Assembly (NCBI RefSeq): GCF_001544835.2
Contig: NZ_FCNX02000002.1
Span: 496,001 to 560,000, forward strand
Direction of reading: 5' to 3'
DNA from: Caballeronia fortuita
GTDB taxonomy: Bacteria; Pseudomonadota; Gammaproteobacteria; Burkholderiales; Burkholderiaceae
DNA: 64,000 nt
Below the pieces are notes generated by a model. It made no database searches. It was not told the DNA's origin and saw nothing but the letters and a program-made list of their open reading frames with translations. Position 1 is the first letter of the stretch, and each line of letters opens with the position of its first letter. A program made the position numbers and the translations under genes. Shown here piece by piece: positions 17,219 to 25,945 of this stretch.

Positions 17219-20200
17219 TCACAAACCCGGACGATAGGTCCGGCGGTTCTGCCAAAGACGAACCGCGCGATATGCCGCACTCAAGCCCTGAACGGCGCGC
17301 TCCTTGACCGTGAGCCACGGCCAGAAGCCGAGCTCGGACGGACGGCGGCGCTTGACCAGATTGATCGTGAAGCGCAGCCGCGCCGTCAGCGATTTATGGC
17401 TGGGGCTGCTGCCGAACGTGGACTCTTCGAACACGCCGAAATTTTCGACGTGCGAGAGCGAATACATCCAGTCGATCTCCGCAGCCGATGGCGAGAACAC
17501 CATGCGCGCATGCTCGCGCACCGCCAGCGTCAGGAGTTGCTGATCGGCGATGTCGATGGTCGACATCACCGTCGCAAGCTGCCTGAACTTCGTCCAGATA
17601 TGTTCCGCGACAGGCTTGATATGCGCTTCGATCATCGGGCCTTCGACGAACTCGTCTTCCACGACGGCAACCTCTCCGTCACCGGTCTCGACATAGCGTT
17701 GAGCGGAGCCGTGATTCGCATGCAGCAGCACTTCGAACAACGATCTGTTCTCGTTGAAGACGTAGTAGCCCGGCGTCAGCGTGTCCACGTTCGACAGGAG
17801 CAGGCCGCTCTTTTCGTTCGCCGGTCCCGCATTGCCGGACGCGACGAGTCCGACGTAATAGCCCTTGACGTGGGCGCGCTCGCCATGAACGTTGCGCAGC
17901 CAGCCGAAGAGGTTGTCCTGAATCGAACCCTTCCAGCCGACATCCACGACGCTCATCCGTTCCGGCACCCCGCCGCCGACGAACCCGCCGACATACTTCG
18001 CGAATGCGCTGCTGCGAGACACGCGCTCCGCTTCGTACACGCGCGCGAACGCAGGCAGCGCCATCAGACGGGCGAAGAGCGGATCGTGCGGCAAGTCCTG
18101 GCTGCGCCGCGCGAAGTCTTCGACGGAAACATCGAGGTCCGCGGCGAATGCCGGCGCGTATTCCTCCAGAGCCTGGCTCTTGAGGAATTCGATGATCGAG
18201 ATGCGCCGGTATTGCCGGAACAAAACATCGAATTTTTCTTCGTGCAAGGGGCGCAACGAAAGAAGGAAAGTCGAGCGGCGCGATACTTTCAGATAATGCG
18301 TACGAATGCCCGTGCCGCCATTGCAGGACTGCAGCAGGTCGAACATGCGCTTGAGCAGTTCGCCTTCGCGCGCGAAGAAGAACAGCTCGGTGACGCCGTC
18401 GTTCAGCGCCGTCTCGTACAGCCGGCGCGTGAACAGATACATCGTGAGCGCCATGCCTTCGAACGGCGCGTTTCGCGGTCCCGCGGCGAACAGCTTGTTG
18501 ACGATTTCGTCATCGCCCTGCTTGCCGGCAACGGCGCGAAGCGCTTCCTTGTAGGCGGCGATGACGCCTTCCTGATTCGTAATCACCGAAGCGGCGTCTT
18601 GCACCTGAAATTTCATAACTGTCGAATCTTCTTTTGACGAATCGTCGTGCGCGGCGTGCGCCTGGTCGCCCGCGTGCAGGACGTGCCACATCGATCGCAT
18701 GACGCCCCAGCGCCCTTTGCGCAACTTGTTCTGCTGTGCGATCAATTCGTCGCGCGCCTGGATTTCACGCCCCATCGATTGCATGATGTCCCAGCGTTCA
18801 TCGAGCAACGTGGCTTGGCTGGCGATCGCTTCGTCGCGCGCGCGCACGGCCTTCTCCATCGATTGCATGATCATCCAGCGCTCGTCGAGCAGCTTGCTCT
18901 GGCTGGTGATCACTTCGTCGCGTGCCTGCACCGCCTGCTCGACGGACCGGATAAGGTCCCATCGATCCGTGAGCACGCGTTCCATGCTGCCGATCGTGTC
19001 CGCGCGCTCCGCGAGCATGCTCTTCCAGTTCTCGTTCGCGATCGTCGGCAACGGCGCGAGCGGACGCTCCCTGCCTTGCGCCGTCCAGCGCAACGCCTTG
19101 ATGCAGCGCACGGCCGAATCGAGATATTCGACGGCGACGATGCTCGTGAATTCGTGCGGCTCCTCGATATCGCCGACATGAGCGGTCATCGGCGTCGCGA
19201 GCAGTGCATAAGCACGCGTCACGCCCAGCTTCCACAGTTCGCGCGCCTCGGCGATCTCGCCGCGGCCGGCGTGCAACATGCCGGCATCGAATGCGGCATC
19301 GACGACCTTCGTGCCCAGCGAAGGACTGAAGCCATCGATCGAAGTCGTCGCGACTTGCCTGAATAACGTGAGCGCGGCATCGAGCTTGCCGATCTTCCGA
19401 TACAGCGCGGCGGCGAGAAAGGACAGCGAAACACGCCATCGCAAGCGATGCCCCTGCTGCGCCTCGTCGGTGATGTGCGGATCGATCTGCGCGATGAACG
19501 CTTCGATATCCCGCGCCGAAGCATCCGGATTCGATTGCAGGCGATAGCCGAGCACGGCGAGCGCGGCGGCGGCATCGGGACATGCGCGGCCGGCTTTCGC
19601 TTCGAGCGTGTCGGCGGCGATCTTGGTGAGAACGCTCTGATCCTTCGCGCGGAACTGAAATTCGAGCATCGAACGCACGAGCCACGGATTGTCGTAGTCA
19701 CGCTCGAACTGCAAGAGATGCGCGGGCGGCGAACTGTAGCCGTACACGCTTTCCCGATACGGCACCGCGCCCTGCGCAGGATGCTTCATGCCGACGATGA
19801 GCCACCATTCGCCAGCTTCCGGCGATGCATCGTCGAGCGCAATCGGGCGCAACGCCCTGCGCCCTTCATGCTGCGACGACTCGGGCGCGTCGCCATGGCT
19901 GCCGCCGCCGTTCTGCTCGAAGATCGCTTCGATCATGAACCGGTCGCTGAACTGCGCTTTCAGCGCGTCGAGCGTGTATGCGCTTGCAGGGACACCGGCC
20001 ACGACGCGTCCCCCCGGCGACAGCAGCCGATGGCACTCGTCGAGAAGCGCCCGCGGATTCTCGGCGTGCTCGAGCGCGTCGAAGCACAGGATGGTGTCGA
20101 ATCGTCCGTCGGCGAACGTCGGAAGGCATTGCGAAAGCACGCCGGCTCGGAACGTCAGCTTGCGATCGAGCGACGCGAAATTGGCGTTCGCATAGTCGAT

Positions 20201-21016
20201 CGCGTGTTGGCTGGCATCGATCGCGGTGATCGCCGCCACCTTGGTCAGTTGGCCGAGGTAATAAGTGCCGCAGCCCGCGCCGCAACGCGCGTCGAGAACC
20301 GTGTCGCCCTGCCGGATGTAATCGGACGCCCACTTGTAGCGCACCACTTCCCCGTCCGCGCGCGCACCGGTTTCGCGCAGCGCGTCGGATTCCGCGAGCG
20401 TCGCGAACGGATAGCGCGCGAGCGCGGCTTGCGGAACCTTCTCGAGCAGCAGAAGAATCGGGCTTTGCTCGTCGTTCAGACGCTCGTAGCCGTGCAGTTG
20501 ATAGTGGGCGGGATGCTTTCGGAAGCCCGCTTCGAAGCAACGCTGCTCCCACCAGGCCCGGCTTTCATTCGTCAGAACCCAGGCGTCGTTGGCATCGGCT
20601 GCCGTGCCGATCTGGAGGAACACATAGCGACGCGAAGCGCGGTGAATCTCCTTCAGCGCCTGCGCGATGTCCGTCGCCGGAAAATATTCGAGCGTGCGCG
20701 CGGCGACGACCGTATCGAACGCGCCATCGACATACGGCAGCGCGAGCAGCGAGGCCGCCTGAAAACGCGACGGATACTTGCGATTGGCCGATTCGACCGC
20801 GACCGGCGACACATCGACTCCGTAAGCGTCCGCGCCGGCCTGCAGCAATTCGCCGACGATGCGTCCATTGCCGCAGCCCGCATCGAGCACGCGGCCGATG
20901 CCGAAAGCGCGAACGATGTCTTTCGCGACGCCATCGGCGTGAGCGCGGGCAGTCGATCGATCGTTCTCGGACCAGTAAGCATCGAACCGCGCGCGACTGG
21001 AATCGCCGCTCACCAT
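17219..21016 (-). CDS. Double methyltransferase / coiled-coil / COG5610-like fusion protein
   Basis: 1265 residues. Order: a SAM methyltransferase (motif I VLDAGCGNGRIVGELL at about residues 43-58); a second methyltransferase with altered motif I (VLDARCGAGCGTYYL) and a clear FDTILCFDALEHAENPRALL; a helical TPR-like middle (about 450-660); a 28-residue repeated coiled coil with Trp at about residues 686, 714, 742 and 770; and a C-terminal domain with LFFFAREGELLKRMF and VDVGWKGSIQDNLFGWL, the same motif pair as the HAD-type protein of this operon. The ATG overlaps the wzt stop by seven bases. Methyltransferase plus coiled coil beside a Wzt with a sugar-binding domain is the layout of WbdD-type chain terminators, which cap the glycan with a methyl group and set its length. 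That function is inferred; no kinase domain is seen. The second methyltransferase may be inactive. Confidence 0.8.
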   Translation of the reverse strand: MVSGDSSRARFDAYWSENDRSTARAHADGVAKDIVRAFGIGRVLDAGCGNGRIVGELLQAGADAYGVDVSPVAVESANRKYPSRFQAASLLALPYVDGAFDTVVAARTLEYFPATDIAQALKEIHRASRRYVFLQIGTAADANDAWVLTNESRAWWEQRCFEAGFRKHPAHYQLHGYERLNDEQSPILLLLEKVPQAALARYPFATLAESDALRETGARADGEVVRYKWASDYIRQGDTVLDARCGAGCGTYYLGQLTKVAAITAIDASQHAIDYANANFASLDRKLTFRAGVLSQCLPTFADGRFDTILCFDALEHAENPRALLDECHRLLSPGGRVVAGVPASAYTLDALKAQFSDRFMIEAIFEQNGGGSHGDAPESSQHEGRRALRPIALDDASPEAGEWWLIVGMKHPAQGAVPYRESVYGYSSPPAHLLQFERDYDNPWLVRSMLEFQFRAKDQSVLTKIAADTLEAKAGRACPDAAAALAVLGYRLQSNPDASARDIEAFIAQIDPHITDEAQQGHRLRWRVSLSFLAAALYRKIGKLDAALTLFRQVATTSIDGFSPSLGTKVVDAAFDAGMLHAGRGEIAEARELWKLGVTRAYALLATPMTAHVGDIEEPHEFTSIVAVEYLDSAVRCIKALRWTAQGRERPLAPLPTIANENWKSMLAERADTIGSMERVLTDRWDLIRSVEQAVQARDEVITSQSKLLDERWMIMQSMEKAVRARDEAIASQATLLDERWDIMQSMGREIQARDELIAQQNKLRKGRWGVMRSMWHVLHAGDQAHAAHDDSSKEDSTVMKFQVQDAASVITNQEGVIAAYKEALRAVAGKQGDDEIVNKLFAAGPRNAPFEGMALTMYLFTRRLYETALNDGVTELFFFAREGELLKRMFDLLQSCNGGTGIRTHYLKVSRRSTFLLSLRPLHEEKFDVLFRQYRRISIIEFLKSQALEEYAPAFAADLDVSVEDFARRSQDLPHDPLFARLMALPAFARVYEAERVSRSSAFAKYVGGFVGGGVPERMSVVDVGWKGSIQDNLFGWLRNVHGERAHVKGYYVGLVASGNAGPANEKSGLLLSNVDTLTPGYYVFNENRSLFEVLLHANHGSAQRYVETGDGEVAVVEDEFVEGPMIEAHIKPVAEHIWTKFRQLATVMSTIDIADQQLLTLAVREHARMVFSPSAAEIDWMYSLSHVENFGVFEESTFGSSPSHKSLTARLRFTINLVKRRRPSELGFWPWLTVKERAVQGLSAAYRAVRLWQNRRTYRPGL
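18690..18990 (-). repeat. 84-base tandem repeat coding a 28-residue coiled-coil unit
   Basis: About 3.5 degenerate copies of an 84-base unit inside the large fusion gene. Each encodes 28 residues (four heptads) with the core RW-x2-MQSM, then ARDE and SQ-x2-LL; the Trp codons lie 84 bases apart at about 18707, 18791, 18875 and 18959. The unit length fits exactly into a coiled coil, so copy number could change without breaking frame or heptad phase. Confidence 0.8.
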
Positions 21017-22419
21017 TGCGCCTCCATGCGCATGTCCAGCACGCCGCCGAAGAAGTACTCCTCGCGCTTGATGAGCACCTGGAAGAACGCTGCTTCGTCG
21101 CGCCAGTGGAGCATTCTCTGGTTGTGGTAATCGGGCGTGCCTTCGTAGCTGACGGCCGCCTGAATCTCGTACAGATTCACGCCGAGCGAACAAGGCGCCT
21201 TGAAGATGACCTCGAACTCTTCGCCGGCCGTCACCTCACGATTCCAGAAGAGGCTTTCGCCGTTCTTCGCGGCGATGTTCGCCATGTCCTGATTGAGCGT
21301 GCCCCATGAATAGAGCTTGACGCCTTCCTTGTTGCGGATCCGCATGCCGACATTCAGATGCGTCATGTCCTTCTTTGCGCGGCACACGACACGAACCGTG
21401 AGCGGCTCGTTCGGATAGAACACGTGAACGCGCTCGCCCGACGCATCGCGCGTTTCGACGGACACGACTTCCACTTCTCCGCTGCCGAATTCGAGCTTGT
21501 CCGAACGCGCGGTGACCGGTTGCGTCGATTCGACGGCAACCGCTACGTCGCTTTCCATCTCGGCGCTGGCTTCGGCGGCCGGCGCGCGGGGCGTTTCGTC
21601 TTGCGTCGCAGCGCGCTCGGCGACTTGCGCGGTGATCGAGCTGAAATAGGCCGCTTCTTCGGCATGCAGTTGCTTGCGATAGGCGAGCACGACATCCGAG
21701 CTCACGCCATACGCCACGCGCCGCCCTTCCTTGAGCAGCAGCGACTTGTGCGTGAGCGTGCGAATGCTTTCGATGTCGTGGGACACGAAGAGCAGCGTCA
21801 CGCCATCGCTCACGAGCTTTTCGATGCGCTGGAAACAGCGCTTCTGGAATAACGCGTCGCCGACCGCGAGCGCCTCGTCGACGATCAGGATGTCGGGCTC
21901 GAGCTGCACCTGCACGGCGAATGCGAGACGCACCAGCATGCCGCTCGAATAGGTCTTGACCGACTGATCGATGAACGCGCCGATGTCCGCGAAGGACGCG
22001 ATCTCATCGAAGCGATTGTCGATCTGCTCGCGGCTCAGGCCGAGCAGCGAACCGTTCAGATAGACGTTCTCGCGCCCGGTGAACTCGGGATTGAAACCGG
22101 AGCCGAGTTCGAGCAGCGCGGCCACGCGGCCATTGACCTCCACCGAGCCGCTCGTGGGCGTCAAGGTGCCGCAGATCAGTTGCAGGAGCGTCGACTTGCC
22201 GGATCCGTTGCGTCCGAGAATGCCGACGCTTTCGCCGCGCTTCACGTCGAACGAGACGTCGTTCAACGCCCAGAATTCGCGCTGATACTGCGTGACCGGG
22301 CGCGACAGCAGACGCTGCACGCGCGGCACGAATGTCTGTTTCAGGCGGTCTTGCGGACGGTCGTAGATGTGGTAGCACTTCGAAAGATTGTCTACCTTGA
22401 TGGCGAATTCAGATGACAT
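21010..22419 (-). CDS. wzt: Polysaccharide ABC transporter ATP-binding protein with sugar-binding C-terminus (Wzt)
   Basis: 469 residues. The nucleotide-binding domain has Walker A GRNGSGKST (residues 69-77), signature YSSGM, Walker B ILIVDEALAVGD and the H-loop FVSHD. GSGFNPEFTGRENVYLNG is specific to the polysaccharide/teichoate exporters. After an Ala/Glu-rich linker (about 280-320) a beta-rich domain follows (EVEVVSVETRDASGERVHVF), matching the Wzt C-terminal carbohydrate-binding domain that recognises the finished non-reducing end. ATP hydrolysis drives export of the undecaprenyl-linked polymer through Wzm. The start overlaps the permease gene by 11 bases and the 3' end overlaps the methyltransferase gene by seven, giving one coupled operon. 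Confidence 0.92.
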   Translation of the reverse strand: MSSEFAIKVDNLSKCYHIYDRPQDRLKQTFVPRVQRLLSRPVTQYQREFWALNDVSFDVKRGESVGILGRNGSGKSTLLQLICGTLTPTSGSVEVNGRVAALLELGSGFNPEFTGRENVYLNGSLLGLSREQIDNRFDEIASFADIGAFIDQSVKTYSSGMLVRLAFAVQVQLEPDILIVDEALAVGDALFQKRCFQRIEKLVSDGVTLLFVSHDIESIRTLTHKSLLLKEGRRVAYGVSSDVVLAYRKQLHAEEAAYFSSITAQVAERAATQDETPRAPAAEASAEMESDVAVAVESTQPVTARSDKLEFGSGEVEVVSVETRDASGERVHVFYPNEPLTVRVVCRAKKDMTHLNVGMRIRNKEGVKLYSWGTLNQDMANIAAKNGESLFWNREVTAGEEFEVIFKAPCSLGVNLYEIQAAVSYEGTPDYHNQRMLHWRDEAAFFQVLIKREEYFFGGVLDMRMEAQW

Positions 22420-23236
22420 CTGCGAAACCCCTGCGCGACTTCTGGAACGAGGCAAAACCCAGGGCGGCGACGAGACCCGTCGCTATCGTCCACATCGCCC
22501 AGAGGCGCCAGTCGATACCGATGCCCCAGATCAACGAATTGCGGATCTGCTCGATGATGAACGTAAGCGGGCTGAGCGCGATGATGCCCTGGTACTCGGC
22601 AGGCAAAGCGGACAGCGGATAGAAGATCGGCGACAGGAACATCAGCACCGATACCGCGACGCCGATGAATTGCGACACGTCGCGCAGATAGACGCCGAGC
22701 GCGGACAGCATCCATACGCAGCCGAGCGTGAAGAGCACGAGCGGGATGAGGACGATCGGCGCGAGAAGCGCGGTGACGTGCGGAATGCCGAGGAACACGA
22801 CGTAGAAGATCATCCAGACCGACATGCTCACGCAGAAGTGAAACGCCGCCGAACCGAGCGCGACGATCGGAAGGACTTCGAGCGGGAAGATCACCTTCTT
22901 GACGAAGTTGGCGTTGCTCAGGATGAGACCCGGCGCCCGGTTGACGCATTCGGAGAAGAAATTGAAGCACATCAACCCGGCGAACAGCACGAGCGCGAAT
23001 TCCGCGCGCGAACCGGATGCGCCTGCCCAGCGCGTCTTGAATACCACGCTGAACACGAACGTGTAGACCGCGAGCATGAGCACCGGATTGAAGAACGACC
23101 ACAGAAGCCCCATGAACGAACCGCGGTAGCGCCCGATCACTTCGCGACTGATCAGGTTCAGGATCAGGTCCGTGTTGGAGCGCATCGACCGCAGGGCCGC
23201 CAGCGGTGAGCCGGAAGGAATTGCATGAGGGTTCAT
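22409..23236 (-). CDS. wzm: Polysaccharide ABC transporter permease (Wzm)
   Basis: 275 residues with six hydrophobic segments of the ABC-2 type. The start region RSNTDLILNLISREVIGRYRGSFMG and FFNPVLMLAVYTFVFSVVF is typical of O-antigen and capsule exporters of the Wzm/KpsM/TagG group. SPIFYPLSALP is the conserved motif before the last helices. It forms the membrane channel with the ATPase encoded next. It is the first gene of the operon and has a long 5' leader of about 350 bases. Confidence 0.92.
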   Translation of the reverse strand: MNPHAIPSGSPLAALRSMRSNTDLILNLISREVIGRYRGSFMGLLWSFFNPVLMLAVYTFVFSVVFKTRWAGASGSRAEFALVLFAGLMCFNFFSECVNRAPGLILSNANFVKKVIFPLEVLPIVALGSAAFHFCVSMSVWMIFYVVFLGIPHVTALLAPIVLIPLVLFTLGCVWMLSALGVYLRDVSQFIGVAVSVLMFLSPIFYPLSALPAEYQGIIALSPLTFIIEQIRNSLIWGIGIDWRLWAMWTIATGLVAALGFASFQKSRRGFADVI

Positions 23237-23591
23237 ATCGATAGATACCTAATTTTGCGCAAAACGAAATTCAAAAACTGGAGCCTCCGCTATCTCGCGC
23301 GGACACGCGTTCACTCACGCAAGACAAGATCGGCTCATGCGTCGGCTTCAAACGATCGAAAAGCGCTTTACACCGTTGGTAGACACCGGACGGGATGGCA
23401 GCAACGACGTCTTTTCTGATTCGTTCTTCGCCGTTGAAATCAGGTAAGTGATTTGGTGCGGACACATCGGCAGGAGTGGGCCGACACGTTCACCGCACAA
23501 CTTTCTCGCTCGGCCTGTGTGGTCTGGAAGCGCACAGGGCGTACAGGCGCTCGGCTTTGGCCTCGTCTGGCTCCGATTTTGAATCGGCGAG
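23237..23591 (-). other. Long untranslated leader of the polysaccharide operon
   Basis: About 355 bases between the candidate promoter and the wzm start with no credible gene on either strand. On the minus strand a small hairpin CCGATT-CAA-AATCGG (about 23574-23588) lies just after the expected transcription start. Long leaders are common in front of polysaccharide operons that depend on antitermination, but I do not find a JUMPstart/ops sequence. Confidence 0.5.
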
Positions 23592-23640
23592 ATTATAACG
23601 AACCGGTAATGCTTCCCGGAATTTTTGGTAATTTTTGGTA
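23592..23640 (-). promoter_or_regulatory. Candidate promoter of the wzm operon with tandem 10-base repeat
   Basis: On the minus strand a perfect TATAAT (plus-strand ATTATA, 23592-23597) has no good -35 box. Two exact copies of ATTTTTGGTA (plus strand, 23621-23630 and 23631-23640) sit where an activator of a weak -35 promoter would bind. Transcription would run left into wzm. Confidence 0.5.
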
Positions 23641-23680
23641 GGAAAGTGTTGCTCGGAAGACGGTCAAGAAGTTTTATGCC

Positions 23681-23708
23681 TTGACTTGAGTAGAAGTTGC
23701 TCGATAAG
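23681..23708 (+). promoter_or_regulatory. Candidate promoter of an intergenic small RNA
   Basis: TTGACT (23681-23686), 16-base spacer, GATAAG (23703-23708). It points right, where no plus-strand gene follows, and a strong terminator lies about 100 bases downstream. Confidence 0.5.
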
Positions 23709-23714
23709 CCGTCA

Positions 23715-23836
23715 CTACTTACCCATAAGTTCCGATTTCCGCGCGCCGATCGGGCGAGCGCGGTTCACGCGGCTCTTGTATTTGCTTTGTGCCGCCGGTC
23801 ATATCGGGCGCCGCCCCGCAGGACGGCGCCCTTTTT
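23715..23836 (+). ncRNA. Candidate small RNA of about 120 nt
   Basis: A promoter-like sequence and a Rho-independent terminator on the same strand bracket about 120 bases with no convincing reading frame, between divergent-facing 3' and 5' ends of minus-strand genes. It does not overlap any gene in antisense. I do not recognise it as 6S, SRP or another known RNA. Inference from signals only. Confidence 0.45.
23806..23836 (+). terminator. Rho-independent terminator (plus strand)
   Basis: GGGCGCCG (23806-23813) and CGGCGCCC (23824-23831) form a perfect 8-base stem followed by five T. The T run is only on the plus strand, so it does not fit the minus-strand gene that ends at 23846 and must end a rightward transcript. 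Confidence 0.75.
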
Positions 23837-23845
23837 CACACTGAA

Positions 23846-24163
23846 TTACTGCGACTTGCCGGCCGCCGGCGAGACGACGCTCGGCGTCGCCAGCGTGTTA
23901 TTGCTCGTCGCGGGCGCTGCGTTGGTGGCCGGGGAGCCGCTATTCGTGCTGCTCGGCAGGCCAGAATTCGGTGCTCGTGCGCCCATGCCGCTCTGCGAAC
24001 CGGTCACGCCCGGCGTGCCGTAGCCGTTGTCCGAGCGATTCACCTGATTAGCCGGGCTGGCCGTGCTGCCAGTAGAACCGCCTCCGGCCGTTTGTGCGTA
24101 AGCCCCGCCCGACATCGCGAGTGCGGCGATGGCCGCGACCAGTGCGCTGGTTGCCTTGCTCAT
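23846..24163 (-). CDS. Small secreted Ser/Gly/Ala/Asn-rich protein
   Basis: 105 residues from an ATG with AAGGAGGAACG in front. The leader MSKATSALVAAIAALAMSGG ends at AYAQ, a clear signal-peptidase site. The mature part is low-complexity (Gly, Ser, Thr, Asn, Ala, Pro), without Cys, and probably unstructured. Function unknown; proteins of this kind are common as exported, stress-linked products in Burkholderiaceae. Single-gene unit. Confidence 0.7.
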   Translation of the reverse strand: MSKATSALVAAIAALAMSGGAYAQTAGGGSTGSTASPANQVNRSDNGYGTPGVTGSQSGMGARAPNSGLPSSTNSGSPATNAAPATSNNTLATPSVVSPAAGKSQ

Positions 24164-24274
24164 GATCCGTTCCTCCTTGATCGGTCAGAATTAATGGACA
24201 CAGACGCCGTGTCGTACGTCTGCTCGACAATAAGCTGCGCAAAGACCGTGCCGCGTCGAGTAAACGGTTAATGC

Positions 24275-24302
24275 AAAAAGGGCCGCATACGCGGCCCTTT
24301 TT
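24275..24302. terminator. Bidirectional terminator downstream of mmsA
   Basis: AAAAAGGGCCGC and GCGGCCCTTTTT around ATAC form a perfect 12-base inverted repeat with A and T runs on both sides. It lies 20 bases after the mmsA stop on the minus strand. Confidence 0.85.
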
Positions 24303-24321
24303 CGAAATTGCATCGGATATC

Positions 24322-25833
24322 TTACTTCGCCGTCGGCATGACGAATTCCGCGCCCTTCTCCGTGCTCTCCGGCCAGCGCTGCATGATCGACTTCTGCTTC
24401 GTATAGAAGCGCACGCCTTCCTCGCCATACGCGTGCATGTCGCCGAAGAGGCTGCGCTTCCAGCCGCCGAAGCCGTGCCATGCCATCGGCACCGGAATCG
24501 GCACGTTGATGCCGACCATGCCCACTTCGATACGTCGTCCGAATTCACGAGCGATATGACCATCGCTCGTATAGCACGCGACGCCGTTGCCGAACTCGTG
24601 CTCGTTGACGAGATCGACCGCTTCGCTGAAGTCCTTCACGCGCACGCACGCGAGCACCGGCCCGAAAATCTCTTCCTTGTAGATGCGCATGTCCGGCGTG
24701 ACGTGATCGAACAGCGTGCCGCCCGTGAAGAAGCCGTCTTCGTGGCCCGGCACCTTGTAGCCGCGTCCATCGACGACGAGCTTCGCACCTTCGTCGACGC
24801 CCAGCGCGATATATCCTTCGATGCGTTCCAGCGCGGCGCGCGTGACGATCGGGCCCATTTCGGCGTCGTCTTCCATGCCGTTCCTGATCTTCAACTGCTG
24901 CGCGCGTTCGGCGAGCATCGGCACGATCTTGTCGGCGACATCGCCCACGAGCACCGCCACCGAAATCGCCATGCAGCGCTCGCCCGCCGAAGCGTAGCCC
25001 GCGCCGATCAACGCATCGACAGCCTGTTCGATGTTCGCATCGGGCATCACGACCATGTGGTTCTTCGCGCCGCCGAGCGCCTGCACGCGCTTGCCGTGCT
25101 TCGCGCCGGTTTCGTAGATGTAGTTGGCAATCGGCGTGGAGCCGACGAAGCTGATCGCCTTCACTTGAGGATGCGTAAGCAAGGCGTCGACGACGACCTT
25201 GTCGCCCTGCACGACATTGAAGATGCCATCGGGCAAACCAGCTTGCTTCAACAGATCGGCCATGAACAGCGACGCCGACGGATCGCGCTCGCTCGGCTTC
25301 AGGATGAACGCATTGCCCGATGCGATGGCGACCGGGAACATCCAGCACGGCACCATGCACGGAAAGTTGAACGGCGTGATGCCCGCGACGACGCCGAGCG
25401 GCTGGCGCGTCGTCCAGTTGTCCATGCCGGTCGAGACCTGTTCGGTGTAATCGCCCTTCAGCAGTTGCGGAATGCCGCACGCGAATTCGATCACGTCGAT
25501 GCCGCGCGACACTTCGCCCTGCGCATCCGAGAACACCTTGCCGTGCTCGGCGGTGATGATCGCGGCGAGTTCGTCGCGATGCTTGTTCATCAATTCGAGG
25601 AACTTGAGCATGACGCGCGCGCGGCGGATCGGCGGCGTGTCGCGCCAGGCCGGGAACGCGGCTTTCGCGCTCGCGACGGCGGCATCGACATCGGCGGCGT
25701 CGCCCAGCACGAGATTGCGCGGACGCTCGCCCGTCGCGGGATTGAACACCGGCTGCGTGCGCGTGGCCGAGCCGTGCGTGCGCTCGCCGTGGATGTAATG
25801 GACGACGTCGGCGGTATCGTTGAACGCTTGCAT
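24322..25833 (-). CDS. mmsA: Methylmalonate-semialdehyde dehydrogenase (CoA-acylating)
   Basis: 503 residues, the normal length. The MmsA-type aldehyde dehydrogenase signatures are present: [45 protein letters not shown], and the catalytic Cys in [10 protein letters not shown]. The C-terminal [19 protein letters not shown] is specific for this subfamily. It converts methylmalonate semialdehyde (from valine or thymine) to propionyl-CoA, and malonate semialdehyde to acetyl-CoA. The ATG at 25833 has GAGGAG upstream; the longer open frame is discarded. It is divergent from a LysR gene with a perfect palindrome between them, and a bidirectional terminator follows it. Confidence 0.93.
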   Translation of the reverse strand: MQAFNDTADVVHYIHGERTHGSATRTQPVFNPATGERPRNLVLGDAADVDAAVASAKAAFPAWRDTPPIRRARVMLKFLELMNKHRDELAAIITAEHGKVFSDAQGEVSRGIDVIEFACGIPQLLKGDYTEQVSTGMDNWTTRQPLGVVAGITPFNFPCMVPCWMFPVAIASGNAFILKPSERDPSASLFMADLLKQAGLPDGIFNVVQGDKVVVDALLTHPQVKAISFVGSTPIANYIYETGAKHGKRVQALGGAKNHMVVMPDANIEQAVDALIGAGYASAGERCMAISVAVLVGDVADKIVPMLAERAQQLKIRNGMEDDAEMGPIVTRAALERIEGYIALGVDEGAKLVVDGRGYKVPGHEDGFFTGGTLFDHVTPDMRIYKEEIFGPVLACVRVKDFSEAVDLVNEHEFGNGVACYTSDGHIAREFGRRIEVGMVGINVPIPVPMAWHGFGGWKRSLFGDMHAYGEEGVRFYTKQKSIMQRWPESTEKGAEFVMPTAK

Positions 25834-25917
25834 CTCGACTCCTCGGAGGAACTGGTTTGGCGACCGATACAGTGTAAGAAGCGATGCGGCTCCTGCAAAG
25901 ACGCTAAGATTGAACTC

Positions 25918-25939
25918 ATTGTTTATATCGGCAAACAAT
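25918..25939. promoter_or_regulatory. Palindromic LysR-type operator between mmsA and its regulator
   Basis: ATTGTTT (25918-25924) and AAACAAT (25933-25939) are perfect 7-base arms around 8 bases, six bases before the LysR start codon. Position and shape fit autoregulation and control of mmsA. Confidence 0.65.
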
Positions 25940-25945
25940 CGGCTG

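Noticed and set aside
18690..18990. CRISPR-like regular repeat
   Set aside because: The 84-base units are degenerate, coding and contiguous with no spacers; they encode a coiled coil.
19448..21130. 560-codon open frame on the plus strand
   Set aside because: Antisense of the methyltransferase fusion gene; no motifs.
23453..23844. Small plus-strand frames in the region right of wzm
   Set aside because: Cys/Arg-rich, without ribosome-binding sites, and overlapping the candidate RNA and its terminator.
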